Shown piece after piece: positions 23,332 to 35,305 of a DNA stretch of 64,000 nt. A program made the translations under genes and the position numbers. Below the pieces are notes generated by a model, which had not been told where the DNA came from, made no database searches, and worked only from the letters and a program-made list of their open reading frames with translations. Location: positions 8,109,349-8,173,348 of the forward strand of contig NC_084715.1 in the NCBI RefSeq assembly GCF_033807575.1. Reading direction: 5' to 3'. The stretch is from Cydia pomonella. Its lineage: Eukaryota > Arthropoda > Insecta > Lepidoptera > Tortricidae. Position 1 is the first letter of the stretch. Every line of letters starts with the position of its first letter.

Positions 23332-26295
23332 TGTCCCTCTACAGCACACACCAAAATGACACCAACAACACTTCAACCCATTGTAATACCTGATTCATAT
23401 ACTCATTTCACTAATACTTAAAAATAAACCTTATGTAGTGAGCCTCTGAGTTTAGAATCCTTCATAATCCTATCTGATGTGAAAAGTGTGATTGACATAA
23501 GTAAATAATTATAACCCATATTTGCTTCTGTCTTTTTCTGAGCTACTCTAAATTGTTTGCCTAGAATTTATCATTTGATGCCCTATTTGACCCTGTCGAC
23601 GCTGCAGAAAATAGACATATTATACAACCGGTTATATAATGTACATATTACAATACAGTGATAATTTACGATGGGCATAATTTACATCCTCTGTTATCAT
23701 TTAAGAAAAATATTGACAGTACTTTTGTTTATAAAATTGTAGCCTGCAACTTGTCTGAAAATTTTTGCTATACTGTTCTTGTAGAGTTTAAGTAGATATC
23801 AATGTACAAAGCGTGAATAAAACACATTTAAGTGACATCAATGGAGCAAGGAGTTTCAAAAACGACGGTTATTGAATAAGCTGTCTTGCTTCAGTGATTG
23901 CAAGCTATCTAAACCAAATCTAAAGGAGATCTTAGACTTTTTGTTAGGGACTTTCCCAGATTGCGTGTTTCAGTTCGTTTTCGTAATTCTGTTTTTATTT
24001 AAAATATAATTATATGTTTTACATTTTTTTTTTGACAATTGAATCCTACTGATTTTGTTTGAGTTTCCTGTAGATACTTCCAAAACTTTTCTCTTTAACT
24101 GTTTACTAATTAAGTGCAACAGTTTCGGTTAATAGAGGACGCGCAGATTCCTTCGCATTATCGCACCTTTCCGCAGAAATGTATTATTAAAGTTGGTTGA
24201 AATAAATTTAGTGCGAGCAATTTTGTGGAAAGCACCCAGTTTTAATTTAAACTACTCACTAAGTACGTTAAACGATTAAATTACAGAGTCCGTGGTGTGA
24301 TTTATAACGGTATAGGTAAGGTTGTTTGTTTACATTGTGTGTAAATGAGATAATCGTTTTTAGGTGTACGGTGTTTGAGAAAACAATTTATTTTTAAATA
24401 TGTAGATACTTACTAGGTAAATTATCTAACAGTCACAATTTATTTAAGGATACTGATAGTATTATAAATAGCAGTCTAAAAAAATAGTTTTTGTTCATAC
24501 CTATGTATATAAATATGATTGATAAGGTACCACGGAGTCACGTAAACAAAAGTAGCATTATGTCTGTAAAAAGTAGGTTTCATTAAAATTGATTCGACCA
24601 CCAAGCTCTGTTTTGAACTGTTTTTGGTTTAAAGCAGTCAAATTGGTTGTCGCCCCTTTCTTTTTCTGCTCAGTGTACATGTACATACAAGCATAATAAA
24701 AAAACAATGATTCGTTTTAGCAGAAAATCCAGAAACGGCTCACCGAATTCTTGTTAATTGTGTTTACCCTATTGGCAAAACTGTATGGCTTAATATGCGC
24801 GTATATTGATATTAATAGACTGATATTTAATTATAGACCACAATACGGATACAAGTTACCCCAGTTTACAAGTCACAAGATATCGTAATACTTAATGCAC
24901 ACAACAATACGGCATTGCAATGTCATATTGTTTGCTCTAGTTCATGCTATCGCGTCATCGTTTATCTTTTGAATTTGTTTTGTTTTACCATACTATGCAT
25001 TATGTTGTCGAGTGCAGTATTTTAAAGAGAAAAAGTAGGTAATTATACATTTTTAATATACCATATCTGTCCGACCACTCGGAGTATTCTTTTCTCACCC
25101 AACGTAAGAAATTTAGGCATTATCATAGTTTAGACTCTTTCCTGAGCTACCCAGGTGACTGAAACTAGTAGGAGACTTTTTGCTTTCTTGCACTCGCTTC
25201 GTCGTTTCCAGAGATAATTTCCACATCGAGCATAATCATGCCTAAGCTAAGGGCACCTTCGCCAACGGCTTTAGAATTTCAAGGACCTCCTGCGGTAAAA
25301 TAGAGCGAAAATGGAACATAGACTTATCGGGCCGAGGAGTATTAGCTAGATTAGATAACGTCCGTTGCTTTACAGAAGGGTCAAGCACGACTGAAGAAGA
25401 ACTAAAGTACCGCTCATGGCTTCAAAATCAAGAACACCCGTATGACCTTGCTGACTCTTGCCCGACATTACAATTCTTCACGCTTTGATACACCTGTTAC
25501 GGATCTTACATTAGTTATGGATCTGATCTTATTTATAACCTGTCATTAAAATCAGAATACGGCAATAAATTAACGAGAACACATATTGATAACACTCTAA
25601 TATGAACATAAGAATCGCTTTAAAAACAAAATTCACCACTGACATTAAATATTTATTTATGTATACATTATTTTTTTGTTTGTGTTAAAGATAAATGATA
25701 AATTAAAATCATCTGTCGATCTTAAATTAGAAATAGACATATAGAAATATATTTATTGTAAAAACCTTCAGTTATACAAAAGAACTTAGTCATTAACCAC
25801 AAATCTAGATACCTATATGTAGTGTGTAATTCTTAAAGTAATACGTTACGCAAAAATAGTACATCAGCAAAAGAAAAGGAGTACCTAACTAGAAAAGATT
25901 ATGATTTGGTACTAAATACCACAGCGCTGGTCTTCTGTGGAGCCCCGGGCGGAGGATAACTGTTAAGTAATTACCGTAGGTGGTGATGAACATGTACAAT
26001 ATTGCAGTACTTAAGAAAGCAGAGATAGACGAAACAAGTAAAAATATGTATATACTTACTATAAAAATACATAGAGGTTATAGACAGTTTCATACTTATT
26101 GGCTTTAATGTTATGATGGCAAGGATACATATTTTATACACATTATATTTATAAATATATCATGAAGGACACATAAGTATAACATTTATAAGGTTGAGAA
26201 ATATTATTATAATTAGTATAAATATTATACAAACAATACTTACAGCCCGGTTCAAACCATAAGTAACGTCAAATATTTGCTAAAAATACAATATG
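23332..26295. other. gene-free spacer upstream of the transporter
   Basis: AT-rich, with no supported exon. The transporter's promoter and any untranslated first exon should lie here, but I cannot point to a TATA box or initiator. The sequence around 25150-25500 is less AT-rich than its flanks; I recognise nothing in it. Confidence 0.5.
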
Positions 26296-26300
26296 GATTA

Positions 26301-26361
26301 GATATGTCAGTGTCAAAAGTGACATTTCTTCAAACAAAACGTCACTTTTGACATACGTATC
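26301..26361. repeat. short hairpin repeat
   Basis: GATATGTCAGTGTCAAAAGT ... ACTTTTGACATACGTATC forms a hairpin with arms of about 22 bases. Related TGTCAAAA...TGACGTTTAT motifs occur near 12810 and 50380. Confidence 0.6.
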
Positions 26362-26413
26362 TTAAAATTCGAATTGAGCCGTTATTTTGTACATTTGTAG
26401 TAGTCAATTTTCA

Positions 26414-26533
26414 GGGGCCCATTTCTCGAACGGTATTAGACTAATATTATTAGTCCACGAACTGTCAAATCGTATGAGTTGCCATGGCAACACACTAATA
26501 ATATTACACTAATACCGTTCGAGGAATAGGCCC
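26414..26533. mobile_element. palindromic MITE (GGGCCCATTTCTCGAACGG)
   Basis: Two arms of about 45 bases pair with few mismatches, from GGGCCCATTTCTCGAACGGT on the left to ACCGTTCGAGGAATAGGCCC on the right, around a loop holding GTTGCCATGGCAAC, itself a perfect palindrome. Confidence 0.85.
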
Positions 26534-27759
26534 AGGGTAACGTTGTGTTGGTTAAATAGACGCGGATCTCAAAGACGAGCGTCGCATGCACAATTGCCAG
26601 ACCGCAGCCCGACCTCCAATCCTTGTAAAGCCTGACCATATTATATGATCACGCGCCATATTGCGGAATTTTATTGGAACTAAATTTTTCATACTAAACT
26701 GAACTGTCACCCATGAACCAATACATTTGAATAACAGCGCCCTCTTGACAATGATCATATATTTCTGGTCGGGCTTTAGCACGTTAGCAAATTAGGAAAG
26801 ACGTGTAAGCTTTAAGACTAAAGTTATATCGGATAACACGAAAAGCTGTCGACGTCTTTGTTTTAAATGTACTTACCTAATTTATATTAAATAGCAGAAC
26901 TAAAGGCGCTAGACACTGAACAATTTCGCTGATCTATTGAATGTATTTCACCGTTAAATCGAGTTAGCTAATTTGTTAGTCGATGTTTAAAATTGAAATC
27001 CCATTGTTAAAAACTTCGAGACTTTCTTATTGAGCTTTACAAGGTAAGCGAAGAATGTAATAAACATTTCAAAATTAAATAACATTTAATTATTTTAGTG
27101 ACGTATTTCTTTTACACAGGCCAATTCAAACGTAATTTAGCTATCGTACGTCCCGCTTGCGCCAATATATGTACGGTCAAGTAGGAGCGAAATGCATGAT
27201 GATAACCAAATTATATCATTTAGATGTAAATCTGATGTCAGTATACGTTCGAATTGACCTGACATGACGTCAATTTTAACTTTATACGCCACGAACAAAA
27301 TTTTGCGATTTTTGAAGTATTTTTTATGAAGTACCTTGCCTTTTAAGTAAATTCTTATGCCGTACGTTGTAGAAGTAGATAATACTAACATTTCGTACAC
27401 GAATTCAGAGAAATCGTTGTCCCACTTGTCGCTCCATTTCTCGAGGGTGCCTTAAAAAGGGACAAAACACTTGTTGATGTGGTAGTTATATTTAAATCTA
27501 AAGCTATTTCCTTTTGAGAGAGAACATTTATTAACGGTATGAAAAAGTACCCAAGTTTAGGTAAAAAACTACTATTTAAAGCCCTCATAGCATGTAATAT
27601 GCAGTGGTCGTTCTCTACCGAGTTCAGGAAATGGCGGCATCTTAATTAGCCAAGCTGAATTCAAATTCGATGTTTTTAAACTTACTTCAACTATCAACTA
27701 TATCTTATCATGACTATATACAATATACATAATCAAACTTGATAGACAAGCATTTATGG

Positions 27760-28013
27760 AAGGTAGAGGTAAGGAATACAATTTCCATAGGCAGAACTGT
27801 TACAAAAGTGTCCAGCTGTCAGCTATAAATAATAGTTCCAAATCTCTCCAGAATAGCGCTAGACTAGATAAGAACCTAGGTACTATTGACGGAGTGAAGT
27901 ACGTGCACTGTCTATGATTTTTTTGAGGTATTCTAGGTATTGTAGCGCCACCTATTTAAGGTTTTTTGACGGACACTTTTTGGTACATGGAGATTGTATT
28001 CTTACCTCCACCT
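27760..28013 (+). mobile_element. non-autonomous TIR element, copy 1
   Basis: Termini are inverted repeats of about 26 bases (GGTAGAGGTAAGGAATACAA against TTGTATTCTTACCTCCACC). The internal sequence, including GTGTCCAGCTGTCAGCTATA and TGTAGCGCCACCTATT, recurs in opposite orientation at 45829-46083. No coding capacity. Confidence 0.8.
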
Positions 28014-28228
28014 CCCAAACAATCATTACTTTGCAAACCAAACGTACAAATTTCAAAAATGCAATGTCTGTCTACACTTCACTCACACATGCAAGCCCTC
28101 TTTGGTGAAGATTTTACGTAAGTACATGTAGTTATATCGCTACTACGTGAATTATTTATCTGAAAACTGAATCAATATTATTTTAGTTTACTATGGATAA
28201 ACGTCTAAGTTCAGTTGATGAATCTCTA

Positions 28229-28406
28229 GCCTTACCACGAGCTTGTCACTGACATGACACTGACATATTCGCTAGCGTGTGCGCAACTTACTTTATATGT
28301 ATTTATTTATTTATTTGGCATAAGCGAGCAAGATATATAGAAAATAAGTTACACAGACGTTAGCGACTATATCAGTGTTAGGTCAGTGACAAGCTCGTGG
28401 TAGCCG
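28229..28406. mobile_element. palindromic MITE (CCACGAGCTTGTCACTGAC)
   Basis: Arms of about 65 bases: TACCACGAGCTTGTCACTGA on the left and TCAGTGACAAGCTCGTGGTA on the right, with CGCTAGCG/CGTTAGCG pairing further in and an AT-rich loop. Confidence 0.85.
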
Positions 28407-28533
28407 TACTTTTCGAAAAGGATTGGAGCGTTAGTAATGTCATTTGGAAACTTGCGTCGCCTCCAAGCCGAGGAAAATTCCATGGAGTCACTCTTGCGTT
28501 GCAGCAGCCACGGAGACTCCTATTGGTTTACAA

Positions 28534-29235
28534 AATAACCGGCCAAGAGCATGTCGGGCCACGCTCAGTGTAGGGTTCCGTAGTTACTCTTCCGTCACAA
28601 TAAGCTAAACTGGAGCTTAAAGTATAGTAAATTGTTAACCAAAGGATGAAACGGTACCTTTCACCTGAGTTAAACAAATAGGCAAATTTGCATAATCAGT
28701 ACCTAATTAAAATAAGTCTTTTTACTATGAAGGGAAAACTTTTTGCGATAACTCAAAAACAGCTAAACTGATCATGTCCGCTATAGTTTTCATTTAATGT
28801 CTTTCTAAAGCTCTACTTCCACGATCTTTTTAATATTTTTTGGACCTATGGTTCAAAAGTTAGAGGGGGGGGGACACATTTTTTTTTTCTTTCGGAGCGA
28901 TTATCTCCGAATATATTCACTTTATCAAAAAATGTTTCTGGAAAACCCCTATTAGTTTTGAAAGACCTTTCCAACGATACCCCACACTCTAGGGTTGAAG
29001 CGAAAAAAAAATTTCACCCCCACTTTACGTGTAGGGGAGGTACCCTAAAAAAAATAAATTTTTAGATTTTATTATACGACTTTGTCGGATTTATTGATTT
29101 ATATATCCATGCCAAATTTCAGCTTTCTAGCACTAACGACCACGGAGCAAAGCCTCGGACAGACAGACAGACAGACGGACATGGCGAAACTATAAGGGTT
29201 CCGTTTTATGCCATTTGGCTACGGAACCCTAAAAA
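28534..29235 (+). mobile_element. long SINE-like element (ACCGGCCAAGAGCATG family)
   Basis: The head AACCGGCCAAGAGCATGTCG followed by AGGGTTCCGTAG resembles the tRNA-like head at 7834. The element ends GGCTACGGAACCCTAAAAA. The body is AT-rich with runs of A and T and an ACAGACAGACAGACGGACAT block near the 3' end. I recognise the family as widespread in Lepidoptera. Confidence 0.75.
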
Positions 29236-29604
29236 GTATGATTATAATAGTTTTAAACTTCCAATATGGGTCTTATCTTATCTTATCGTATAGTTTTCGG
29301 GGGCCCTTGTAGATGCACTTCGACATATAGGGATCTTTTGTGTAAATTACCCCCTTAGGAAAGACCCGTCAACTACTCAAGAGCTTTTCCGACCATCTCC
29401 ATATGTCGGATGATGGAGCTCATGGGTAGCATAATTCCTTTGATTCCAGATAGGCGGCTCCAAAGTTCTTCATTCTTTGTCTGGAGAGGGCGTGACAATA
29501 TAGGTAGGTACCATCCTTCATATTTTTTTAAAATCTTGTAGATAATCTTCACGCTTTCCCATTGCGTATAATTATTGATGTATTTTAGTACTTTCCCTAT
29601 ATAT

Positions 29605-30024
29605 ACACCGTGTTTTTTTATTTCCGTTAATTTCAAGGGTGCATTTCTGAGCTGAATTTAAGTAACTTTCTCAAACACACTGATATTGTAACTAACTCCA
29701 TTTCGGAGATAATCAATAATTATTTTTTATCTTATAAGGCCCTTAGGAGCGTTTACTCTTGCCTTAGGTTTACATATTGATTAGTGTTTAGTAGGAGAAC
29801 GTAAATACTATCTCAGACGATTGTTGTTCAAAATTACATTGATATGTCACAGTTTTCAATTGTTTGGTTGAATTAAATGTAATACCCGTGTTACAACAAC
29901 GCTATATGCAACATTTAATTATTTTTTATAAAAAAAAAACTTTATGTAAGTACCATTTAGTTTCCTTAAACGTATTTACCCATAACCCGGAGTTAAAGGA
30001 ATTCAATAAAAACACGGTGTATGA
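29605..30024. mobile_element. non-autonomous TIR element (ACACCGTGTTTTT), copy 1
   Basis: The left end ACACCGTGTTTTTTTATTTC and the right end AATAAAAACACGGTGT are inverted repeats continuing about 30 bases. The internal blocks CAGTTTTCAATTGTTTGGTT and ACCCGTGTTACAACAACGCT recur inverted at 53397-54066. No coding capacity. Confidence 0.8.
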
Positions 30025-30256
30025 GGTCAAATACTTTTTTATTTATGTAATCATCAGTCAAATATATTAAATCACTATCTGGATTGTACTACGTAAGTAG
30101 TACGGAAAGGCTGCTTTGGCGTAATCATTTCTTAATATTTCATCCCTTGTCAGGCGTCATTTGTGACTGGCATCCATTTAATAAACGCTCCTAACGGTTT
30201 TGCATCATCGCCGCAGAAAATACGAGTAAGTAAGGTAAGTATCAAGGACCAGAGCC

Positions 30257-30437
30257 CCTAGTATAAATTTATTCGATTTCGTGACGTGACGTACGCGTTT
30301 GCGTTAAGTCTCATTTAGTATGGGATTTAGAAACATCGCGCCAAGTGAAACTTTTTGGAAACTCCAAATCCCATACAAAATAAGACTTAACACAAACGCG
30401 TACGTCACGTTACGCCATCGAATAAATGTACACTAGG
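30257..30437. mobile_element. palindromic MITE (CCTAGTATAAATTTATTCG)
   Basis: Arms of about 75 bases carry TTATTCGAT, GTGACGTACGCGTTTG and TATGGGATTT on the left, and their complements on the right, ending in CACTAGG. The loop is about 25 bases. Confidence 0.85.
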
Positions 30438-31689
30438 AGTACAGTAGTATTTGGCCATCGCATTCACATATTATTAATAAATCAATCCTTGCGGAACTGT
30501 ATCTCCATTATTTGTAGGTACTTTATATTCAACGCTGAAAATATGTAGATATCGGCGCGTAATTTTGGGTATGGGCGCGCGGTTTCAAAAGCAAGTACGT
30601 CACATTGACTATTTTATTAAGGTATTAATTGTCTATGTAAAAAATTGGATAAATTATGGCTTATTTTGAACACTTTAAAAAATAGTATAAATATTTAAAG
30701 ATTATTTTTCAACAAGTTCGAACATTGTTATTAACAAAATAATCTCGAACCTCCTTCTTCATTGTAAACCAAAAAATAAATATAAATAAATATCTTGAAA
30801 TCTTTTTGTTCCGTGGAGGCCTTCACATACATGCTATAAAGATCACATGATAAAAGTTTTAGTAAAATTAATACTTTATATAAAATAAAAATAGAATAAA
30901 GGTGAAAACTAACAAAAACTGAAAAATCAAGATAAAATTGTAAAATATGAAACTTTTTTTTTGTTGTTATGTATGGTTAATGGTAATATAAAACTACATA
31001 TATTATATACAAACTAATAATTATTTCAAAATTATTATACTTAACGTTATCTTGTTAAAAATGTATATAAGAAGACCTCCAAGGAACAAAAAGATTATGA
31101 ATTGAAGCATAAAATTTCCGTGAAATTTATTGTTATATTAACCATAAATATGTGAAAAACTTAAAGTAAACTTGGTACTTGCCTCAATCCACTTAGGAGG
31201 TATCAAAACTACGCTATCAACACAAAACACGAAAGGTCGTAAAATTCAAATCTTCTCAGCGCTCGATATTATAGTTGTAATGATACTGGTTAGCAAGAAA
31301 TGCAAAAATAGTCAAAGATTATAGGTATCCAGAATTTGGACGTTATTGGATTGAGGGTTAAACTGCCAAACATTGTGTTATTTACCTTACAAAATAGCAA
31401 TAAAGACGAAATAGAAATAAGAACGGAATTGTAATACGGAACAATACGGATGTAGAATAACAGTCGTTTTATTTCGTTTTAATTTTTGGCAAATAGCCTT
31501 TACAAATTGAGCCATATCGGAAACGGCGTTTCACGGTTTAGGGTTGTTTCCTATTGTTAATTAAATTGAATAGCAGCGGTCATAGAATCTAATTTTCAGA
31601 TATGTTAAAGTAACAACACATGAATGTGCTCGTATTTATTTTATTAACTGATACGGGGGTTCACTTCACGATCCGTCGTTGCACCAAGT

Positions 31690-32312
31690 AGATGTATATA
31701 GGAATTATTTAATTAATTTTAGAAACCGAAGGGAGGAAGAGATAGATCTACGAATCCAAAACGCTTTAAGATGCTCGGCAGCGCTCCATCGAGTTTTAGT
31801 GTCAAAGCTGATCAGTAGACCAACCAAGATTCGTGTCTACAAGACTGTAACTAGGCCAATTTTGATGTATGGGTGTGAAGCTTGGACTCTGACTCAGAAA
31901 GAAGAGAGCAAGCTCTTAGTGGCGTACAGGAAAATCTGGCGGAAGATTCTGGGACCTATCGGAGATGAAGATGGAACTTGGAGGCGTAGAAAGAATAGGG
32001 AGCTAGAGGAGCTGGTTGCGATGCCCAATATAATTGGAAAGATCAAAGCCACACTACTCCGCTGGCTCGGTCACCTAGAGAGGATGGGAGAGGATCGTGC
32101 CGCGAGAAGAGCGTATGTGGGGCACCCGGGTGGAAAACGTCCGTCTGGGCGTCCCAGATACCGTTGGAGTGACGAAGACCTAAAAGACCTGTTCGCCCTC
32201 GGAATACCCAACTGGCGTGAAGTGGCGCAGGATAGGGCAGAGTGGCGCTCTCTTGTGTCAGAGGCCAAGATCCTGTTTGGATCACTGAGCCAGTGAAGAA
32301 GAAGAAGAATTT
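31690..32312 (+). mobile_element. 3' fragment of an RTE-like non-LTR retrotransposon
   Basis: An open frame to the stop at 32296 encodes the C-terminal part of an RTE-type polyprotein: LRCSAALHRVL, KIRVYKTVTRPILMYGCEAW, then GRPRYRWSDEDLKDLFALG and WREVAQDRAEWRSLVSEAK. A GAA-rich trinucleotide tail follows the stop directly, with almost no 3' untranslated region, as is usual for RTE elements. The reverse transcriptase catalytic motifs and endonuclease are missing because of 5' truncation. The frame itself has no stops, so the insertion is probably fairly young. Confidence 0.85.
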
Positions 32313-34040
32313 TAGAACTATTACTTTAAACATTTCCTTTGAAAATTATCCCTTAAAGTTATTTAACTTAGAGTCGTAAATTGTTATACAAGTGTCCGTT
32401 GTTTACATCCTAAGTCTTCTACGCGCTAAACGCGCAGTGCCGCTGCGCAACGCTTGTATCCTGCTCTCATCAACGCAGGACACGGAAGGAGATACTATAT
32501 TACCCGCTCACTGCAATGTCCAACGTCACAAACATGACGGTCTTCCCAACCAAACATTGCAGGTCTTACCCACATTGACCTTAAGTACATTGACGGTTGC
32601 AAAATAAATTACAAAATCTTCCGTGGTTGTGCTGTATAGCAAGCATCACACGAAAATTGACTAAGCAGGAAGCTACATTCGAACAAACTTGCCTAAAACA
32701 TCAAAATACCTACGCAATATTAGTAAAGCTTTGCTTTTAGTGGTAAAGTTTGCTATTATCTTGATGTCATTAAAACTTTACGTGGGTTAGAAATTGTTTC
32801 TCAATTCGGTAACGACCGATGATAAAGGGCTTAACTCCCATTCTGGTTTAGGTACTTACTGATATTTATGGATAGATATGAGACTGATAACCAGCACTAT
32901 GGCTAAGGATTTTAGTCATGGCCATATGCTGAATAGCATCCATTGTACGTGCACTTTTATTTGCTTTATAGGAATAAGATGTATCATGGGTGAAGTTTCT
33001 AATTTCAACAAATTAATAAGTGTTTTCTTTGAGTATATGTAATTAATTTGTGCACTATCTGTTTTTAAGACGTTTTGTCTTTTTAATCCCGATACCCTAA
33101 GGTTGTCTGGAAGAGATTGCTTACTACAGCGATGAGACCGTATATGTTCCTAACTTTATTTACATTGTAAATCTGTACTGAATTTGTTTTCTTTGTTGTG
33201 CAATAAAGAATATTTACTTACATACTGATTGATTTGTTTCGTTGACACTACTGTTAGAAATGTAAGATAATTTGTATTATTATTATTGGAACAACAACTT
33301 TGCCATCACACTATTTATATTTTGATACTAGTTGTTAATATTAAATAAAAATACGGTCATTGCCTTTTACCACAGTATTGCATTAAGGCATCCGGTGAAA
33401 TATTCCACGTTTTGTTATAATACTAATTAACCTAATAAATAACTTTATGTAAGATAAAGATATAACACAATGAATTAAAAAATAACAAATGATTTTAAAA
33501 ACGTTTAAACGTGGTAATAAATGTAATTTTGATAAATATTTGTTACACCAAAATTGTTCATCAAAAGGATTGTTATTGGCGGGCAATATAGCGGCACCTG
33601 AGAAAAATTTAGCTGTGTTCCTTTTACATATTTGTTTGATCATAGTCAATGCATAAATACCCTGCACTTGTAACAGTTGTTTAATTTTACACTACTATCT
33701 TACTTACTTGTAGAACATCGTATATTTATCTGTGTTTTAATTTTTAGATCATTGTTCAAACTTTTCCATACATCTATAATAAGTACAGTAAGTAGTCTTG
33801 TGTTACATCTAATATAGAACTTATTCTCTACCTACAGAAACATTAATTCAGAGAACCTTATTTATCCAAGACCTAGAAATTGCAATAAAAATAATTGTCA
33901 ATTAAATGAGACGCTCGGTGGCTTCACAACACCACCCAGCATAAATTGTACGCAAACCATAGAATATAACAGCGTGAGTCATGCAATAGGTTACTAGACT
34001 CATAAATAATTTGATAAATGATTATTTTCTGTAGTATTTG
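32313..34040. other. gene-free spacer
   Basis: No exon, RNA or bounded repeat recognised. The somewhat GC-richer frame at 32392-32607 has no motif and no splice context. Confidence 0.5.
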
Positions 34041-34044
34041 ACTT

Positions 34045-34250
34045 TTTTTCCTAGCCTGTTTGAGTGTCCTGGCCAAAGTGCTCTCCCCTTGATTTCCACG
34101 ACTCCCAATTTAGTGTTTCCTCCAGCCAGTTGTTCAGGAAGCTGTCCAGTTCATCCCGACATCTCCGTTTGGGCCTGCTCCGTCCACGTCCCTCTACAGG
34201 CATCCACTTGATGGCTAAGCTAGCCTACCTCTCTGGATGCTTGTGGTAAA
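34045..34250 (-). mobile_element. decayed RTE-like retrotransposon C-terminus
   Basis: On the minus strand, codons read RGRSRPKRRCRDELDSFLNN, then NWESWKSRGEHFGQDTQTG and a stop near 34055. This matches the Arg-rich C-terminal pattern of RTE-type polyproteins (RGRPKRRWRDEL...). The frame is broken by a stop just upstream, so it is a fossil. Confidence 0.7.
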
Positions 34251-34959
34251 CGTTTTGAGTCAGAAAAGCAATATTTAATCGATTTCGAATATTAAAAGTC
34301 TATGATGGCTACATAATTATTTAAAATTGTGTTTTTTTTTAATTATTTTGAACTCTGAAAATGCTGTTGGGCACGTAGTGACGGCATAGGACTCGAAACT
34401 AACTTCATATCGAATCTTATACGAGTAAAAATATCGTTAAGGTGTTCACAATGAATTATGGATAAATATCAAATGTTGTTTTCGACCCGAATGATGTCAT
34501 ACTACACATAATCTACACAGACTAACATGGCCAATTTGGTTTTCTCCTGATTAGGTACATAAAAGTACAATTTTGAAATATTATTTGCGGTTTTCTAAGT
34601 CATAATACTCATAATACACTAATTGGATAATAATGAATAATATAAGACCGACTTTAAAAAAAGGGTCAACTAGCTTAATTAATATTGTAGTTGAGTAATT
34701 AATCATCTTCTACTCCATTATGGATGGCCTAACAATTTTAACTTGTCAATGGCCTAATTAAATAAACTGACTATAACCTATAATTGTGCTTTCCTACAGT
34801 CAAATACGTTGCTAAAGTAAACTTGGTTTGCTTATTTAATAGTTGGAATTTTTAGTAACGTAACAGTGATTACAGCTATACTGCCATAATAATCCTATTT
34901 TGAAGTAGTTAGTAAAAGAGCTTGTTAAGATTTCTATTTACAAGCTTTTATTTAACTTG

Positions 34960-35035
34960 CAATGTATGTATCTATGTATGTAAATATTGTATGTACCTGT
35001 GTAAGTATGTAGCTGTAAGTATGTAAGTATGTTTG
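34960..35035. repeat. degenerate TATG simple repeat
   Basis: Repeated GTATGTAT/GTAAGTATG units with interruptions. Confidence 0.7.
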
Positions 35036-35120
35036 TACGGGTCAAATCCTGCAGGTTAAATTGAATTGGGTCATTCCCGATTTCCGATGAAGCTTTAAAT
35101 TTGCATACATATGTAAATTA

Positions 35121-35305
35121 GGTGACAATGCAATAGTATGGTATCATACATGTGATCTGATGATGGAGACAGGAGTTGGTCATGGGAACTCTGTGATAAA
35201 ACAACGTAACCTATTTGTATTTGGGGTTGTTAGATTTGTCTCGATAAGTATTCGTTGCCTGTGGAAAGAAATGTACTCACAGTCAGCGATAAAAGCTTGT
35301 ACCAA
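35121..35305 (+). repeat. dispersed repeat, copy B, related to the 120-bp satellite
   Basis: The plus-strand counterpart of 3522-3700. The core from ATGATGGAGACAGGAGTTGG to GGGAACTC matches the minus strand of the satellite monomer at 28 of 32 positions by my alignment, and a GTATTTGGG block follows in both. There are no obvious terminal repeats. Confidence 0.75.
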